A DNA stretch of 64,000 nt from Archaeoglobus sp. (GTDB lineage Archaea > Halobacteriota > Archaeoglobi > Archaeoglobales > Archaeoglobaceae): NCBI GenBank assembly GCA_017656505.1, contig JACDNU010000001.1, positions 55,541 through 119,540 on the forward strand. The letters are read 5' to 3'. The position numbers were made by a program, and so were the translations under genes. Position 1 is the stretch's first letter, and each line of letters opens with the position of its first letter. Below the pieces are notes generated by a model. It saw only the letters and a list, made by a program, of their open reading frames with translations. It was not told where the DNA came from and did not search any database. Below, piece by piece: positions 52,261 through 60,264 of the stretch.

Positions 52261-52719
52261 CTACTCCTCTACCCTTACTAATTCCACAACCTTCACACTA
52301 TATCCCTTCTCGCAAACTCCTGGTGAGTCTCCAATTACCTTCTCAACCACAACCGTTTCCCCATTTTTCAACTCAACTGGATGGCAGAGGTTGTACATTG
52401 AGCAATCCAAGTAATCGCAATCTTTCTTGTCGTACTTAATTTTCGCCCCGGGAACGGACTTTTTCGAGTCGAGCAAAGCAATTATTGGCAGCTCAACCAC
52501 CTCAACTGCAACAACCCCACTGTCATGCAGGGCGCATTCCTGAACTGTCCCATCCCTCAAATTCACGATCTTATACTTTGCGTTCTCCCTCAAGCGGAGA
52601 CACGTTCGCTTTATCTTGCATCCCTCACATTCAGGTTTAGCTCCGAGGAATGTGAACTCAACCCCAACATTTGCCCAATCCTTTCCGCAAAGGGTTATGA
52701 TCTTGTTCACCTCATCCAT
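52261..52719 (-). CDS. UPF0179 family archaeal protein
   Basis: 152 aa. Four or more cysteines in CEGCKIKRTC and the C-terminal CDYLDCSMYNLCHP, with GVEFTFLGAKPECEG near the N-terminus, match the archaeal UPF0179 family. A zinc or Fe-S site is likely. Function unknown. It is separated from the metallophosphoesterase gene by about 100 bases of AT-rich, T-run-containing sequence that likely terminates both. Confidence 0.85.
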   Translation of the reverse strand: MDEVNKIITLCGKDWANVGVEFTFLGAKPECEGCKIKRTCLRLRENAKYKIVNLRDGTVQECALHDSGVVAVEVVELPIIALLDSKKSVPGAKIKYDKKDCDYLDCSMYNLCHPVELKNGETVVVEKVIGDSPGVCEKGYSVKVVELVRVEE

Positions 52720-52985
52720 AAGATCACCTTTTAGTCTTTAATATTCTCTAATCTATTCTTTTATTAATCTATTAATTCTTCATTCTATTTAAGCTTATGC
52801 AAGCAGATTTGCAAGTGTTCGCAGGTTCTCATTAAGGCTTAAATAATTTTTTAAATAATTTTTAGCTAGTCTTTCAATTCCGATTTTAACAAATTCAATT
52901 TGCCCCCCTAATCTCCAATTTTTACAAGGTTAAGGAATTTTTTTCACATTGAAAGTTTTAAATACACTGCAAAGGATTTCGATTC
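52720..52985 (+). promoter_or_regulatory. Promoter region of aIF2-gamma
   Basis: A TATA box, TTTTAAATA, lies at 52956-52964; the start site should be near 52985, so the aIF2-gamma message is leaderless. Upstream are two TTAAATAATTTTT copies (about 52841-52863). No gene is seen in this 266-base interval. Confidence 0.6.
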
Positions 52986-54212
52986 ATGCCAAAGAAAAAG
53001 GAAGAGGTTCCTCTCCCCGAAGTTAATATTGGAATGGTTGGTCACGTTGATCACGGTAAAACAACCTTAGTAGCTGCTTTAAGCGGTGTTTGGACGGACA
53101 GACATAGCGAGGAGTTAAAGAGGGGGATTTCGATAAGGCTGGGATATGCCGATACCACCTTTCGAAGATGCCCGAAAGGTGGAGAATATTTGGTTGAAGA
53201 AGTTTGCCCGAAGCATGGTGTGAAAACCGAAATTCTAAGGACTGTAAGCTTCGTCGACAGCCCTGGACATGAAACCCTGATGGCAACTATGCTTTCAGGA
53301 GCCGCCTTAATGGATGGTGCTGTGCTTGTGATTGCTGCCAATGAGAAATGTCCGAGGCCACAAACAAAAGAGCATTTGATGGCTCTCGATATAATAGGTG
53401 TTGATAAGATTGTAATTGCCCAGAACAAGATTGAGATCGTTTCTAAAGAGAGAGTAGTCGAGAACTACAAGGAAATTAAGGAATTTATTAAAGGAACCGT
53501 AGCCGAGAACGCTCCCATAATCCCAATTTCTGCCCAGCAGAGAGTTAATCTGGACGTTTTGATAGAGGCTATTGAAGAGACGATTCCAACGCCAGAGAGG
53601 GATCTTCACTCTCCTCCTTTGATGTTCGTTGCAAGAAGTTTTGATGTCAACAAGCCTGGCTCCCCACCCGAAAAACTTCTGGGCGGCGTCTTGGGTGGTA
53701 GCCTGCTGAGGGGAAAGATCTCGGTTGGAGATGAGGTTGAGATTAAGCCAGGCCTTAAAGATGAAAGGGGGAACTGGAATCCCCTAACTTCAGAGGTAGT
53801 TGGAATTATGGCCTCTGGGAAGAGTGTTGAGGAAGCTACTCCCGGCGGATTAGTTGGAATTTCAACAAAGCTTGATCCAAGACTCACAAAGAGCGATGCT
53901 CTAGCTGGAAACGTTCTTGGACACCCAGGAGAGTTGCCTGATACACTTTTCGAGTTCTCAATGGATGTGAAGCTGCTGGAAAGAGTTGTTGGGACTGAGG
54001 AAGAGCTTCAGGTTGAGAAAATCAAGATGAATGAGCCTTTAATGTTAAGCGTTGGCACAGCGACAACTTTGGGGGTTGTCACATCGACGAGAGATGAGAT
54101 AGTAGATGTAAGGCTTAAACGACCCGTTTGCGCTGAGAAGGGATGGAATGTGGCTGTGAGCAGAAGAATAGGAAGCAGATGGAGACTTATAGGGGCTGGC
54201 GTAATTAGATGA
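52986..54212 (+). CDS. eif2g: Translation initiation factor 2 subunit gamma
   Basis: 408 aa GTPase that delivers initiator Met-tRNA. G1 GHVDHGKTT, switch I region with [13 protein letters not shown]3 DSPGH and G4 AQNKIE are intact, followed by two beta-barrel domains. The zinc knuckle that in other archaeal IF2-gamma proteins has two CxxC pairs here reads CPKGG and CPKHG, leaving only two cysteines. A PIN-domain gene follows after 31 bases, the same arrangement as in many euryarchaea. Confidence 0.96.
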   Translation: MPKKKEEVPLPEVNIGMVGHVDHGKTTLVAALSGVWTDRHSEELKRGISIRLGYADTTFRRCPKGGEYLVEEVCPKHGVKTEILRTVSFVDSPGHETLMATMLSGAALMDGAVLVIAANEKCPRPQTKEHLMALDIIGVDKIVIAQNKIEIVSKERVVENYKEIKEFIKGTVAENAPIIPISAQQRVNLDVLIEAIEETIPTPERDLHSPPLMFVARSFDVNKPGSPPEKLLGGVLGGSLLRGKISVGDEVEIKPGLKDERGNWNPLTSEVVGIMASGKSVEEATPGGLVGISTKLDPRLTKSDALAGNVLGHPGELPDTLFEFSMDVKLLERVVGTEEELQVEKIKMNEPLMLSVGTATTLGVVTSTRDEIVDVRLKRPVCAEKGWNVAVSRRIGSRWRLIGAGVIR

Positions 54213-54243
54213 GTGCTAAATTCTGATTAAATCGATTAGAGAT

Positions 54244-54624
54244 ATGGACTTAAAGAAAGCGTGCTTTGATACGAATTTCCTGATCTATTCGGTAAAGCAA
54301 AACATTGATTTCATCGAGCAGTTAAGAAAAAGAGGATTCAGTCACTTTCTCATACCGAGCAGCGTTTTAAATGAGCTGAAAACGTTAAGCCGATCTCTGA
54401 GAGGAAAAGAGAGGCTTGCCGCAAAAATTGCGCTGGAAATCGTAAATTCAGAAAGCTTTACCATAGTTGAAACCGATAAAAAGGCTGATGATGCGCTTTT
54501 AGAGGTTTGCGAGAAGGAAGGAGCTTTGCTTTTTACCAATGACAGATTGCTTATTAAAAGAGCCAGAAAGAAAGGTGTAGGAGTTGGTTTTATAAGGGGA
54601 TTTAAAAGGATTGAGCTTTATTAG
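54244..54624 (+). CDS. PIN-domain protein, FCF1-like
   Basis: 126 aa. The PIN acidic residues appear in CFDTNFLIY (D9), SVLNELKTL (E) and the ALLFTNDRLLIKRARKKG block (D). Archaeal proteins next to aIF2-gamma with this pattern resemble FCF1/UTP24, an rRNA-processing nuclease, rather than VapC toxins. No antitoxin gene adjoins it. The RNA polymerase subunit genes that often follow in related archaea are absent here; the HEPN/MNT pair and decayed DNA come next. Confidence 0.82.
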   Translation: MDLKKACFDTNFLIYSVKQNIDFIEQLRKRGFSHFLIPSSVLNELKTLSRSLRGKERLAAKIALEIVNSESFTIVETDKKADDALLEVCEKEGALLFTNDRLLIKRARKKGVGVGFIRGFKRIELY

Positions 54625-54772
54625 ATTGCCATTTCAATTACTTCGCTTAATACTTCAAGGTTACCTAGTCTATGTTCATTAATACTCCTCTCCGCAGGAA
54701 CATTTCCGAATATCTCGGGCATGATAATAAATAGAATCTGAAATCGTTTTTTCAGAGAGATGCCGAGAGATG

Positions 54773-55180
54773 TTAAATGCAACCTTCAGAACTCAGAATC
54801 TCTCTGATTTTTTCAACAAACGTCTCAGCCTTCTCGACAATTTCCTCAGCAAACTCCTCTCCAGGCTCCGCAAACACCTCATACGTCCCTGCAAGTCTTG
54901 CATCAAACGCCTCGTTCAGATTCCTTCCATATCTTTTGTCAATAAGTCCTTTCTCAACGATTTCTTTTCCAAATGTCCTTATAACACCAACATGCGTTTT
55001 CGGTTTACTTCCTTTAGCAAAAAGCACTGCCTGAGCAGCGTGAAACATAGCATAATATGCCCTGTCGATGGCAGATCTAAGACTTTTGGCAGCAAGAAGG
55101 TCTTTAGCATCGCTAAGAAATTCATCAGCCAGTTCCAGCTGCCTGCGCACGAATTCCTCTGAAGATTCCGTTCCTCTCAT
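54773..55180 (-). CDS. HEPN-domain protein
   Basis: About 135 aa. The HEPN signature R-x6-H is DRAYYAMFH (near residues 54-61) in an all-helical protein, with an acidic FAEPGEEFAEEIVEKAET tail. HEPN proteins of this size are ribonuclease toxins or partners of minimal nucleotidyltransferases. It overlaps the MNT gene by 56 bases. Start ATG 55180 preferred over GTG 55192. Confidence 0.88.
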   Translation of the reverse strand: MRGTESSEEFVRRQLELADEFLSDAKDLLAAKSLRSAIDRAYYAMFHAAQAVLFAKGSKPKTHVGVIRTFGKEIVEKGLIDKRYGRNLNEAFDARLAGTYEVFAEPGEEFAEEIVEKAETFVEKIREILSSEGCI

Positions 55181-55505
55181 AAAGCACAACACCTTCTGTT
55201 AGGACATTCTCAGCGAAAGGAGACCCCAATTCCAGAAGCCTGAGAAATCTCTCTCTGTCAATGAAGAAAAATGACAGGAGAACATCATATTCGAGATTCA
55301 CATCATAGGCTATATCATAAACTCTCTCCCTTATTTCCGGATGAGCTGTGATTATTAGAACATCTATGTCGGAATTTTCATCAGCCTCATTTCTTGCTGC
55401 GGAACCATAGAAGATGATGGCATCTATTCTATCACCAAGTTCTCTTACAGCTCTATTGGTGAATGATTCCACGGCCTCCCTATATCTCCTTCCTGTTTCA
55501 AGCAT
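55125..55505 (-). CDS. Minimal nucleotidyltransferase (MNT) domain protein
   Basis: 126 aa. The active-site motif is FYGSAARNEADENSDIDVLI, with GS and the D-x-D metal pair, and the third acidic residue in LEYDVLLSFFF. MNT enzymes in HEPN/MNT pairs neutralise the HEPN RNase by adding AMP to a Tyr. It precedes and overlaps its HEPN partner on the same strand. The promoter is in the short AT-rich stretch after 55505. Confidence 0.88.
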   Translation of the reverse strand: MLETGRRYREAVESFTNRAVRELGDRIDAIIFYGSAARNEADENSDIDVLIITAHPEIRERVYDIAYDVNLEYDVLLSFFFIDRERFLRLLELGSPFAENVLTEGVVLYERNGIFRGIRAQAAGTG

Positions 55506-55569
55506 AATCTAGTATTTTATTATTTTACGCTTAAAAGTGTTTTTCGATTCTTGACTTTCTGGATGAAAA

Positions 55570-56085
55570 ATGATAGGTTTGGATGGGGGCTCGTGTATTG
55601 CGTCCCCTTCCATGAGAGCCAGAGAGGTGTTGTATCGCAAGGTATGTCACTGAAACACGAGAACCTTGTTTTCAGGGGGGTTTCGGAAACGTTTTCTAAT
55701 GACTTCGTCTATGTTTTTCGTTAACGATGATAGGGGCCGGAATTACCATTCTACATACTCAACAGAGACGAGATTTTCAACTATTACGACCAGTTTATGG
55801 ACAGAGTCGATGTGAATGATGATACATTATTTTTTCAGAACAGACGATCATCTTTACAGGTTCGAGGATTACGTTTACCCGATAGAGGAATACGGAAATG
55901 AGCGTGCAATGTTTTTTTCTCGAGATGGGGGAGTAAAATCTATTCAGAGGAGTCGATCCGTTGTCTCTTACTGAAAGAGTTGATTTAGGAAGAGGAGAAT
56001 TCGAGAGTGATAGATGCGCGCCGAGAGTTTAATTTATTGTTTAGGGGTCGATTACAGCAAGTACAAGTCCAGCTGGATTGCTCGG
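55570..56085 (+). pseudogene. Decayed protein-coding gene of unknown family
   Basis: No intact gene occupies 55506-56099, but pieces in different plus-strand frames read as coding: MIGLDGGSCIASPSMRARE from ATG 55570, then LKHENLVFRGVSETF, then LPFYILNRDEIFNYYDQFMD, FRTDDHLYRFEDYVYPIEEY and, near the end, GVDYSKYKSSWIAR. At least four frame changes and several stops separate them. The family is not recognised. The location, between HEPN/MNT and tRNA-Ile, suggests remnants of an integrated element. Confidence 0.4.
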
Positions 56086-56099
56086 TAAGGTCAAGCTAA

Positions 56100-56717
56100 T
56101 CACAAAGCTAACCTAACGCCCCGAGTTCTCTTTATGAGTATAAACGCTGAGAAAAATTCTTGTTTCTTATCAACAAACGTATTAGCTGCATCAAAAACCG
56201 GTATAACCTCCCTTATCATTATTTCCAACTTTCGGTTTAACATTAAAATTGGCATATTAGACCTTTTTGCAAATCCAAGTATTTTGCCTATCACATCTCC
56301 GAGTATGTTAATTTTTGGTGAAAGTTCTACAATCAATTTTTCATCTTTAAATTTCTCGTAACAGAATTCATACACTTTTTTATCTACCATTTCTCTCGTG
56401 ATCGGTTCAAATTTAATTCCACTGATTTCCTTTTCACGGGAAATTTTAGATAGCAAACGAAAGTCCACCGTTCTCATAGTCCACTTTCTAATGAGATCTG
56501 ATATAAATTGATAATATTGAACATCCACTTCGGCCTTTGTAAAGAGCTTATAGATTGTGTCTGAGATATAATAAACAGGCTTGAAATCAATTCTGCCAAC
56601 TTCAACCATTTTGTTCAGTTCAGGAAATACAGAAATGTCTATAATTACCTCTTTACCTGGAGCTTTGATTCTTTCTTTAATTTCCTGAAGAATATAATCT
56701 AAACTCGTGTCTTCCAT
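56100..56717 (-). CDS. Hypothetical protein, possibly PIN-like
   Basis: 205 aa, not recognised. An N-terminal strand VIIDISVFPELNK places an Asp after a hydrophobic strand as in PIN domains; later strands LIVELSPKINILGD and PILMLNRKLEIMI, plus AANTFVDKK, could supply the other acidic positions. This is speculative. It is AT-rich and isolated next to decayed DNA, which fits recent acquisition. Confidence 0.5.
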   Translation of the reverse strand: MEDTSLDYILQEIKERIKAPGKEVIIDISVFPELNKMVEVGRIDFKPVYYISDTIYKLFTKAEVDVQYYQFISDLIRKWTMRTVDFRLLSKISREKEISGIKFEPITREMVDKKVYEFCYEKFKDEKLIVELSPKINILGDVIGKILGFAKRSNMPILMLNRKLEIMIREVIPVFDAANTFVDKKQEFFSAFILIKRTRGVRLAL

Positions 56718-57025
56718 AGTTTTTTATTTACTTAAGAGGTTAAAAACTTTGCACACTCTCCCTCTTCCTATTTTCTTTCGCACCAAAACAATAGATTAAA
56801 CTTGGTCCGGCGAACCAATCACGTCTCTCGAGAATTAGCACGGACATAGCAAGTTTTCGCAGTTTGTTCTGCTTTTCGCACTGCTTGCGAATGATGGAAG
56901 ACTTTAGTAACAGAATGATCAAGCACTGCAGGATAAGTGTTCTTCTTTTCCCAAGCTCTACCAGAGGTCATGAAGTTGATGCTCAATAATGACATCACCG
57001 AATATATATAGTGGAGAAAAACCGA
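56718..57025. other. Intergenic region upstream of the hypothetical gene, no gene assigned
   Basis: About 308 bases. A 60-codon minus-strand frame (56740-56922) ends KENRKRESVQSF but has no start context, so I treat it as a relic or chance. GCGAAAA-like repeats occur at 56850-56892. The rest shows nothing beyond the tRNA 3' flank. Confidence 0.3.
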
Positions 57026-57122
57026 TGGGCCCGCGGGGGTTTGAACCCCGGACCTCTCGCTTTCTGAAGTTTAGCTCAAACCTTATCAGGCGAGCGCTCT
57101 AACCAAGCTGAGCCACGGGCCC
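57026..57122 (-). tRNA. tRNA-Ile (anticodon GAT) with a 22-nt intron
   Basis: 97-nt gene. The acceptor stem is GGGCCCG/CGGGCCC, the anticodon stem CTCGC/GCGAG and the T arm CCGGG-GTTCAAAC-CCCCG type. The loop CTGATA|A places anticodon GAT, and the intron (57062-57083) follows position 37. The exon-intron structure is a perfect bulge-helix-bulge: CTGA pairs with TCAG, with 3-nt bulges TAA and AAA, flanked by an inner GGTTT/AAACT hairpin. A TATA-like CTTATATTTG lies at about 57178-57187 on the minus strand. Confidence 0.95.
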
Positions 57123-57281
57123 TCAAATGCTCTGAACAAGCCTAATTTCTTACCATGGGTTTATGAAGTTTATGGTCTCAAATATAAGATTTCAAGTATA
57201 AGATCTCAAATCTTTCCCCTGTCCAAAACCTCAGCTCTTAAAGTTTGCCAAAATCTTTCAATCGTCTAATCGTTCAACCGT

Positions 57282-58064
57282 TCAATTGAATTCTAAGGGA
57301 ACAGTTCTCTCCAGAATTAGCGACTCAAGCATACCTCTCTGCATGAAAGCGATTATCGGAAGCGTAATAAATACTCCCAGCTTCCTTTCGTTCTCCTCTA
57401 TCACAACTATCGACCTTCTGGAGTCGAAAACGAAGAGTCCTTCCATCCTGAATCTGATCCCATCCTCGATAATACCCTGAAGATAGCCATCCATGAGCCA
57501 GCCATCTTTTATTATCACCCGCAATTCCACATACTCCCGGAGCTTCCTCAAGCGTTCATCCATCTCGTCAAACACGCATATTATTTTTCCACCACTCCTC
57601 GAGAATTCCAAGATCTCATTTTCAAGCCCCAAAATAAGATCGGGATTTGATGATAGTATTAGAATTTCTTTTTCGCTCTGATTAACTAATTCCCTAATTC
57701 TCTCCCTTATATTCCACTCTCCCCTCATCACAAGAGCAGGAGAGAATTCTTCCCTCTTGGAGAATTTCAGCTTTTCAAGCTCGATTAGGCTTTCTTCGGC
57801 AGCAGCTATATACCTCCGCCTCAGCTTCTCCACGATTTTCTCCGGTTCCACAGCTTTGTATCGCTTCGGTTCAGCTTCTTCCACATCCGCAAATCCCTTT
57901 TTCGCAAGCTTATCGAGAACATCATAAACCCTCGCTCTCGGAACTCCGCTATCGTCATGCACTTCTCTGGCAGTAGCTTTCCCCAACCTTACAAGCGATA
58001 TGTACACTCTGGCTTCATACTCGCTCATTCCAAGAAGTTTCAGATTCTCAACTACCTTTTCCAT
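57282..58064 (-). CDS. TrmB-family transcriptional regulator
   Basis: 260 aa. The N-terminal winged helix-turn-helix (LLGMSEYEARVYISLVRLGK, then GVPRARVYDVLDKLAKKGF) is the TrmB signature, followed by a coiled linker and a C-terminal effector domain (ILSSNPDLILGLENEIL). TrmB proteins bind sugars or other ligands and repress transporters. The gene is divergent from the COG1361-MFS pair and its start codon touches a palindrome, so control of that pair and of itself is likely. Confidence 0.88.
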   Translation of the reverse strand: MEKVVENLKLLGMSEYEARVYISLVRLGKATAREVHDDSGVPRARVYDVLDKLAKKGFADVEEAEPKRYKAVEPEKIVEKLRRRYIAAAEESLIELEKLKFSKREEFSPALVMRGEWNIRERIRELVNQSEKEILILSSNPDLILGLENEILEFSRSGGKIICVFDEMDERLRKLREYVELRVIIKDGWLMDGYLQGIIEDGIRFRMEGLFVFDSRRSIVVIEENERKLGVFITLPIIAFMQRGMLESLILERTVPLEFN

Positions 58065-58131
58065 TGTTACTACTACAGTGACAACAAATTTAAATATTTT
58101 GATTGATTAGGAGAGGTGGGAGGTGTGAAAC
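58064..58131. promoter_or_regulatory. Palindromic operator, shared TATA and ribosome-binding site
   Basis: Bases 58064-58087 form a near-symmetric element: TTGTT and AACAA outer arms enclosing ACT and AGT inner arms. AATTTAAATATTTT (58087-58100) is an AT-rich TATA element usable in both directions. GGAGGTG at 58119-58125 is placed correctly for the TTG start at 58132. The palindrome begins exactly at the TrmB ATG, which fits autoregulation. Confidence 0.55.
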
Positions 58132-60264
58132 TTGAGAGCCTTGAGATTTCTTCCACTTGTAATCCTTGCGGTATTTATCCTAATCTTGCCCGCCACAGCA
58201 ACTCAGATAAGCTTCCACGTGAGCGTAGTGGGTGACGGAATTTTGCATCCAGGAGATGAGATTCCCTTAACGCTCATAATTCAGAACGATGCCCGCTACA
58301 CTGGGCTTTTTAACGAGAACATTTCCGAGATGCTTCCCATGCTGACTTTGGCCAAAAATCTGAGAGTTGAGCTTGATTCAGTTTACGGAGTTGTTGAGGT
58401 AAAAAATGTCGATGAGCAGGTGTTGGGAGATTTGCCCTCAGGCGTGCCTGCTAGGGCGGTGTTCTTGATTAAAATCCCCGAGGATGCGAGAGAAGGAGAA
58501 CACTCCATTCCACTTAAGCTCAAATACACAAGGGTGGAATACGATCCAATCAATCAGAAACTCGTTTATTTCGATGAAAGAGATCTTGAGTATTTCAAAA
58601 TTAGCATAAAGAAGAAAGATTACGATTTCTCGATCCTTTCAGTATCATCAGACCTCGTTGCAGGAAAGGAAGGATTGGTTGAAGTAAAGATAAAGAACAT
58701 CGGCCTGAACACGATTGAGGATGCGATGGTTCTGTTAAACTGCACACCCCCAATTCAACCAAATCCAAAGGCTATGAGTGCTTTCCTCGGAGATCTGAAG
58801 AGTGGAGAGGAGAGAACAATCAAATTCAAGGTATACGTGATGAGCGGGGCTTTGAATCAGACCTATCCCGCAAACCTCATGCTGAATTTCAAGATGCATG
58901 GCAGGCCAATGGTTCTTTTCAAACCACTAGGGCTGCAAGTTAAAGCGGAAGACCACTTTTCCCTCGCAAATATTGAGAGCTTCGTTTCATCTCCAAAAAC
59001 CATAAGAGTTTCACCGTCGGCATCCCTTTCTATGTCCATTCCGGGCTTATCGGGCTTATCGATCCCCAGCATGGGCAACATGGGTAAGCCCGGAATGTCT
59101 GGAATGCCATCTCTTCCTTCAATCCCTTCCATTCCTTCTATGCCATTGCCTTCTACTCCTTCCGCTCCGTCTTCGATGTCTTCAGTGGCAACTGTCCCAT
59201 CTAGAGGGTACATCTCTCTAACCCTGACAAACGTAGGCGAAGATGTTAGCGATGCATACGCTTTCCTCTCCTTCGATACTCCGTCGATACAGGTTGAGAA
59301 CAGTCCTTACATTGGCGAGCTTGGAAAGGGTGAGTCGAGGGAATTAACCTTCTATCTGAGAAACTTTGCTCCTCCGGGTGATTACATGGGCTATCTTATT
59401 GTCAGGTACATAAACAAGCTCGGAGATGAAGAGCTGAGCGGAAAGCTCTATCTCAAACTCCATGTCTCTGCCGAACCTGCATTGAAAGTTTTGAAGAGTG
59501 AAACAAGGGAACTGATTCCGGGAATGACCGGCGAACTGATTCTCAATCTTGAAGATAGCATAGATGCTTCGAGTGCTAACTTGTATCTTCTTTCACCCGA
59601 GAGCGGATTAAAGGCAGTAAGCTCCTCAGCCTTTGTTGATGACTTCTCCAAAGACGTAAGATTCAGAATTTCAGCGGATGGCGATATAGTTTCGGGCCTG
59701 TATACCCTCTACCTCATAGAAAGCTTCAGCACGGCTAAAGCCAAAGACCTGGTAAGCATTGCTGAGGTGCCAGTAAAGGTGGAATCCAAGAGTGCGTACT
59801 TCGAGATAGTTTCAATCGAAAGTAGCGAACTCTATCCCGATTCAACCGGATACATCACTGTAAAGATAAGAAATTCAGGAACGATGGATGTGCAGAATGC
59901 TGTTCTAAAACTTGAACTCACGCCACCTCTGTCTGTAGCGGGAGGAAGTGCGATAGGCGGCATGATCGGTCAATCTCAGCCCGGGACATACTTCATTGGA
60001 AAGCTAAAGCCCGGAGACACTGCAATAGCAAAATTCAGGGTTGAAGTTGACAAGGATGCCGGAGAAGGCATGTTTCCGGTTAAGATTCAGCTGGAATACC
60101 GAGACAGCCAAGGTTACATGCACACGAGCGATGAGATAACAACCTCCGTTGAAGTTAAGGAGAAACCAGCGATAACTCCACTAATTGGAGGAGCTTTGGT
60201 TCTTGCAGTCATAGCTTTAGTTATCGCTGCTAGATTCGCAAGGAAAAGAAGATCTCAAAAATGA
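58132..60264 (+). CDS. Secreted COG1361-type (S-layer-like/CARDB) protein
   Basis: 710 aa from a TTG start supported by GGAGGTG. A signal peptide (1-23, ending PATAT) and a C-terminal helix (ITPLIGGALVLAVIALVIAA) with basic ARKRRSQK anchor it outside the membrane. The body repeats immunoglobulin-like domains (LVEVKIKNIGLNTIEDAMV, YISLTLTNVGEDVSDAYAF, GYITVKIRNSGTMDVQNAV). A Met/Pro/Ser-rich insert (about 295-360) contains GNMGKPGMSGM near 315-325. COG1361 proteins often accompany exporters; here it overlaps a DHA2 transporter by four bases. Confidence 0.85.
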   Translation: MRALRFLPLVILAVFILILPATATQISFHVSVVGDGILHPGDEIPLTLIIQNDARYTGLFNENISEMLPMLTLAKNLRVELDSVYGVVEVKNVDEQVLGDLPSGVPARAVFLIKIPEDAREGEHSIPLKLKYTRVEYDPINQKLVYFDERDLEYFKISIKKKDYDFSILSVSSDLVAGKEGLVEVKIKNIGLNTIEDAMVLLNCTPPIQPNPKAMSAFLGDLKSGEERTIKFKVYVMSGALNQTYPANLMLNFKMHGRPMVLFKPLGLQVKAEDHFSLANIESFVSSPKTIRVSPSASLSMSIPGLSGLSIPSMGNMGKPGMSGMPSLPSIPSIPSMPLPSTPSAPSSMSSVATVPSRGYISLTLTNVGEDVSDAYAFLSFDTPSIQVENSPYIGELGKGESRELTFYLRNFAPPGDYMGYLIVRYINKLGDEELSGKLYLKLHVSAEPALKVLKSETRELIPGMTGELILNLEDSIDASSANLYLLSPESGLKAVSSSAFVDDFSKDVRFRISADGDIVSGLYTLYLIESFSTAKAKDLVSIAEVPVKVESKSAYFEIVSIESSELYPDSTGYITVKIRNSGTMDVQNAVLKLELTPPLSVAGGSAIGGMIGQSQPGTYFIGKLKPGDTAIAKFRVEVDKDAGEGMFPVKIQLEYRDSQGYMHTSDEITTSVEVKEKPAITPLIGGALVLAVIALVIAARFARKRRSQK

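Noticed and set aside
54244..54624. PIN gene as a VapC toxin
   Set aside because: No antitoxin gene adjoins it, and its position after aIF2-gamma fits the FCF1-like housekeeping group.
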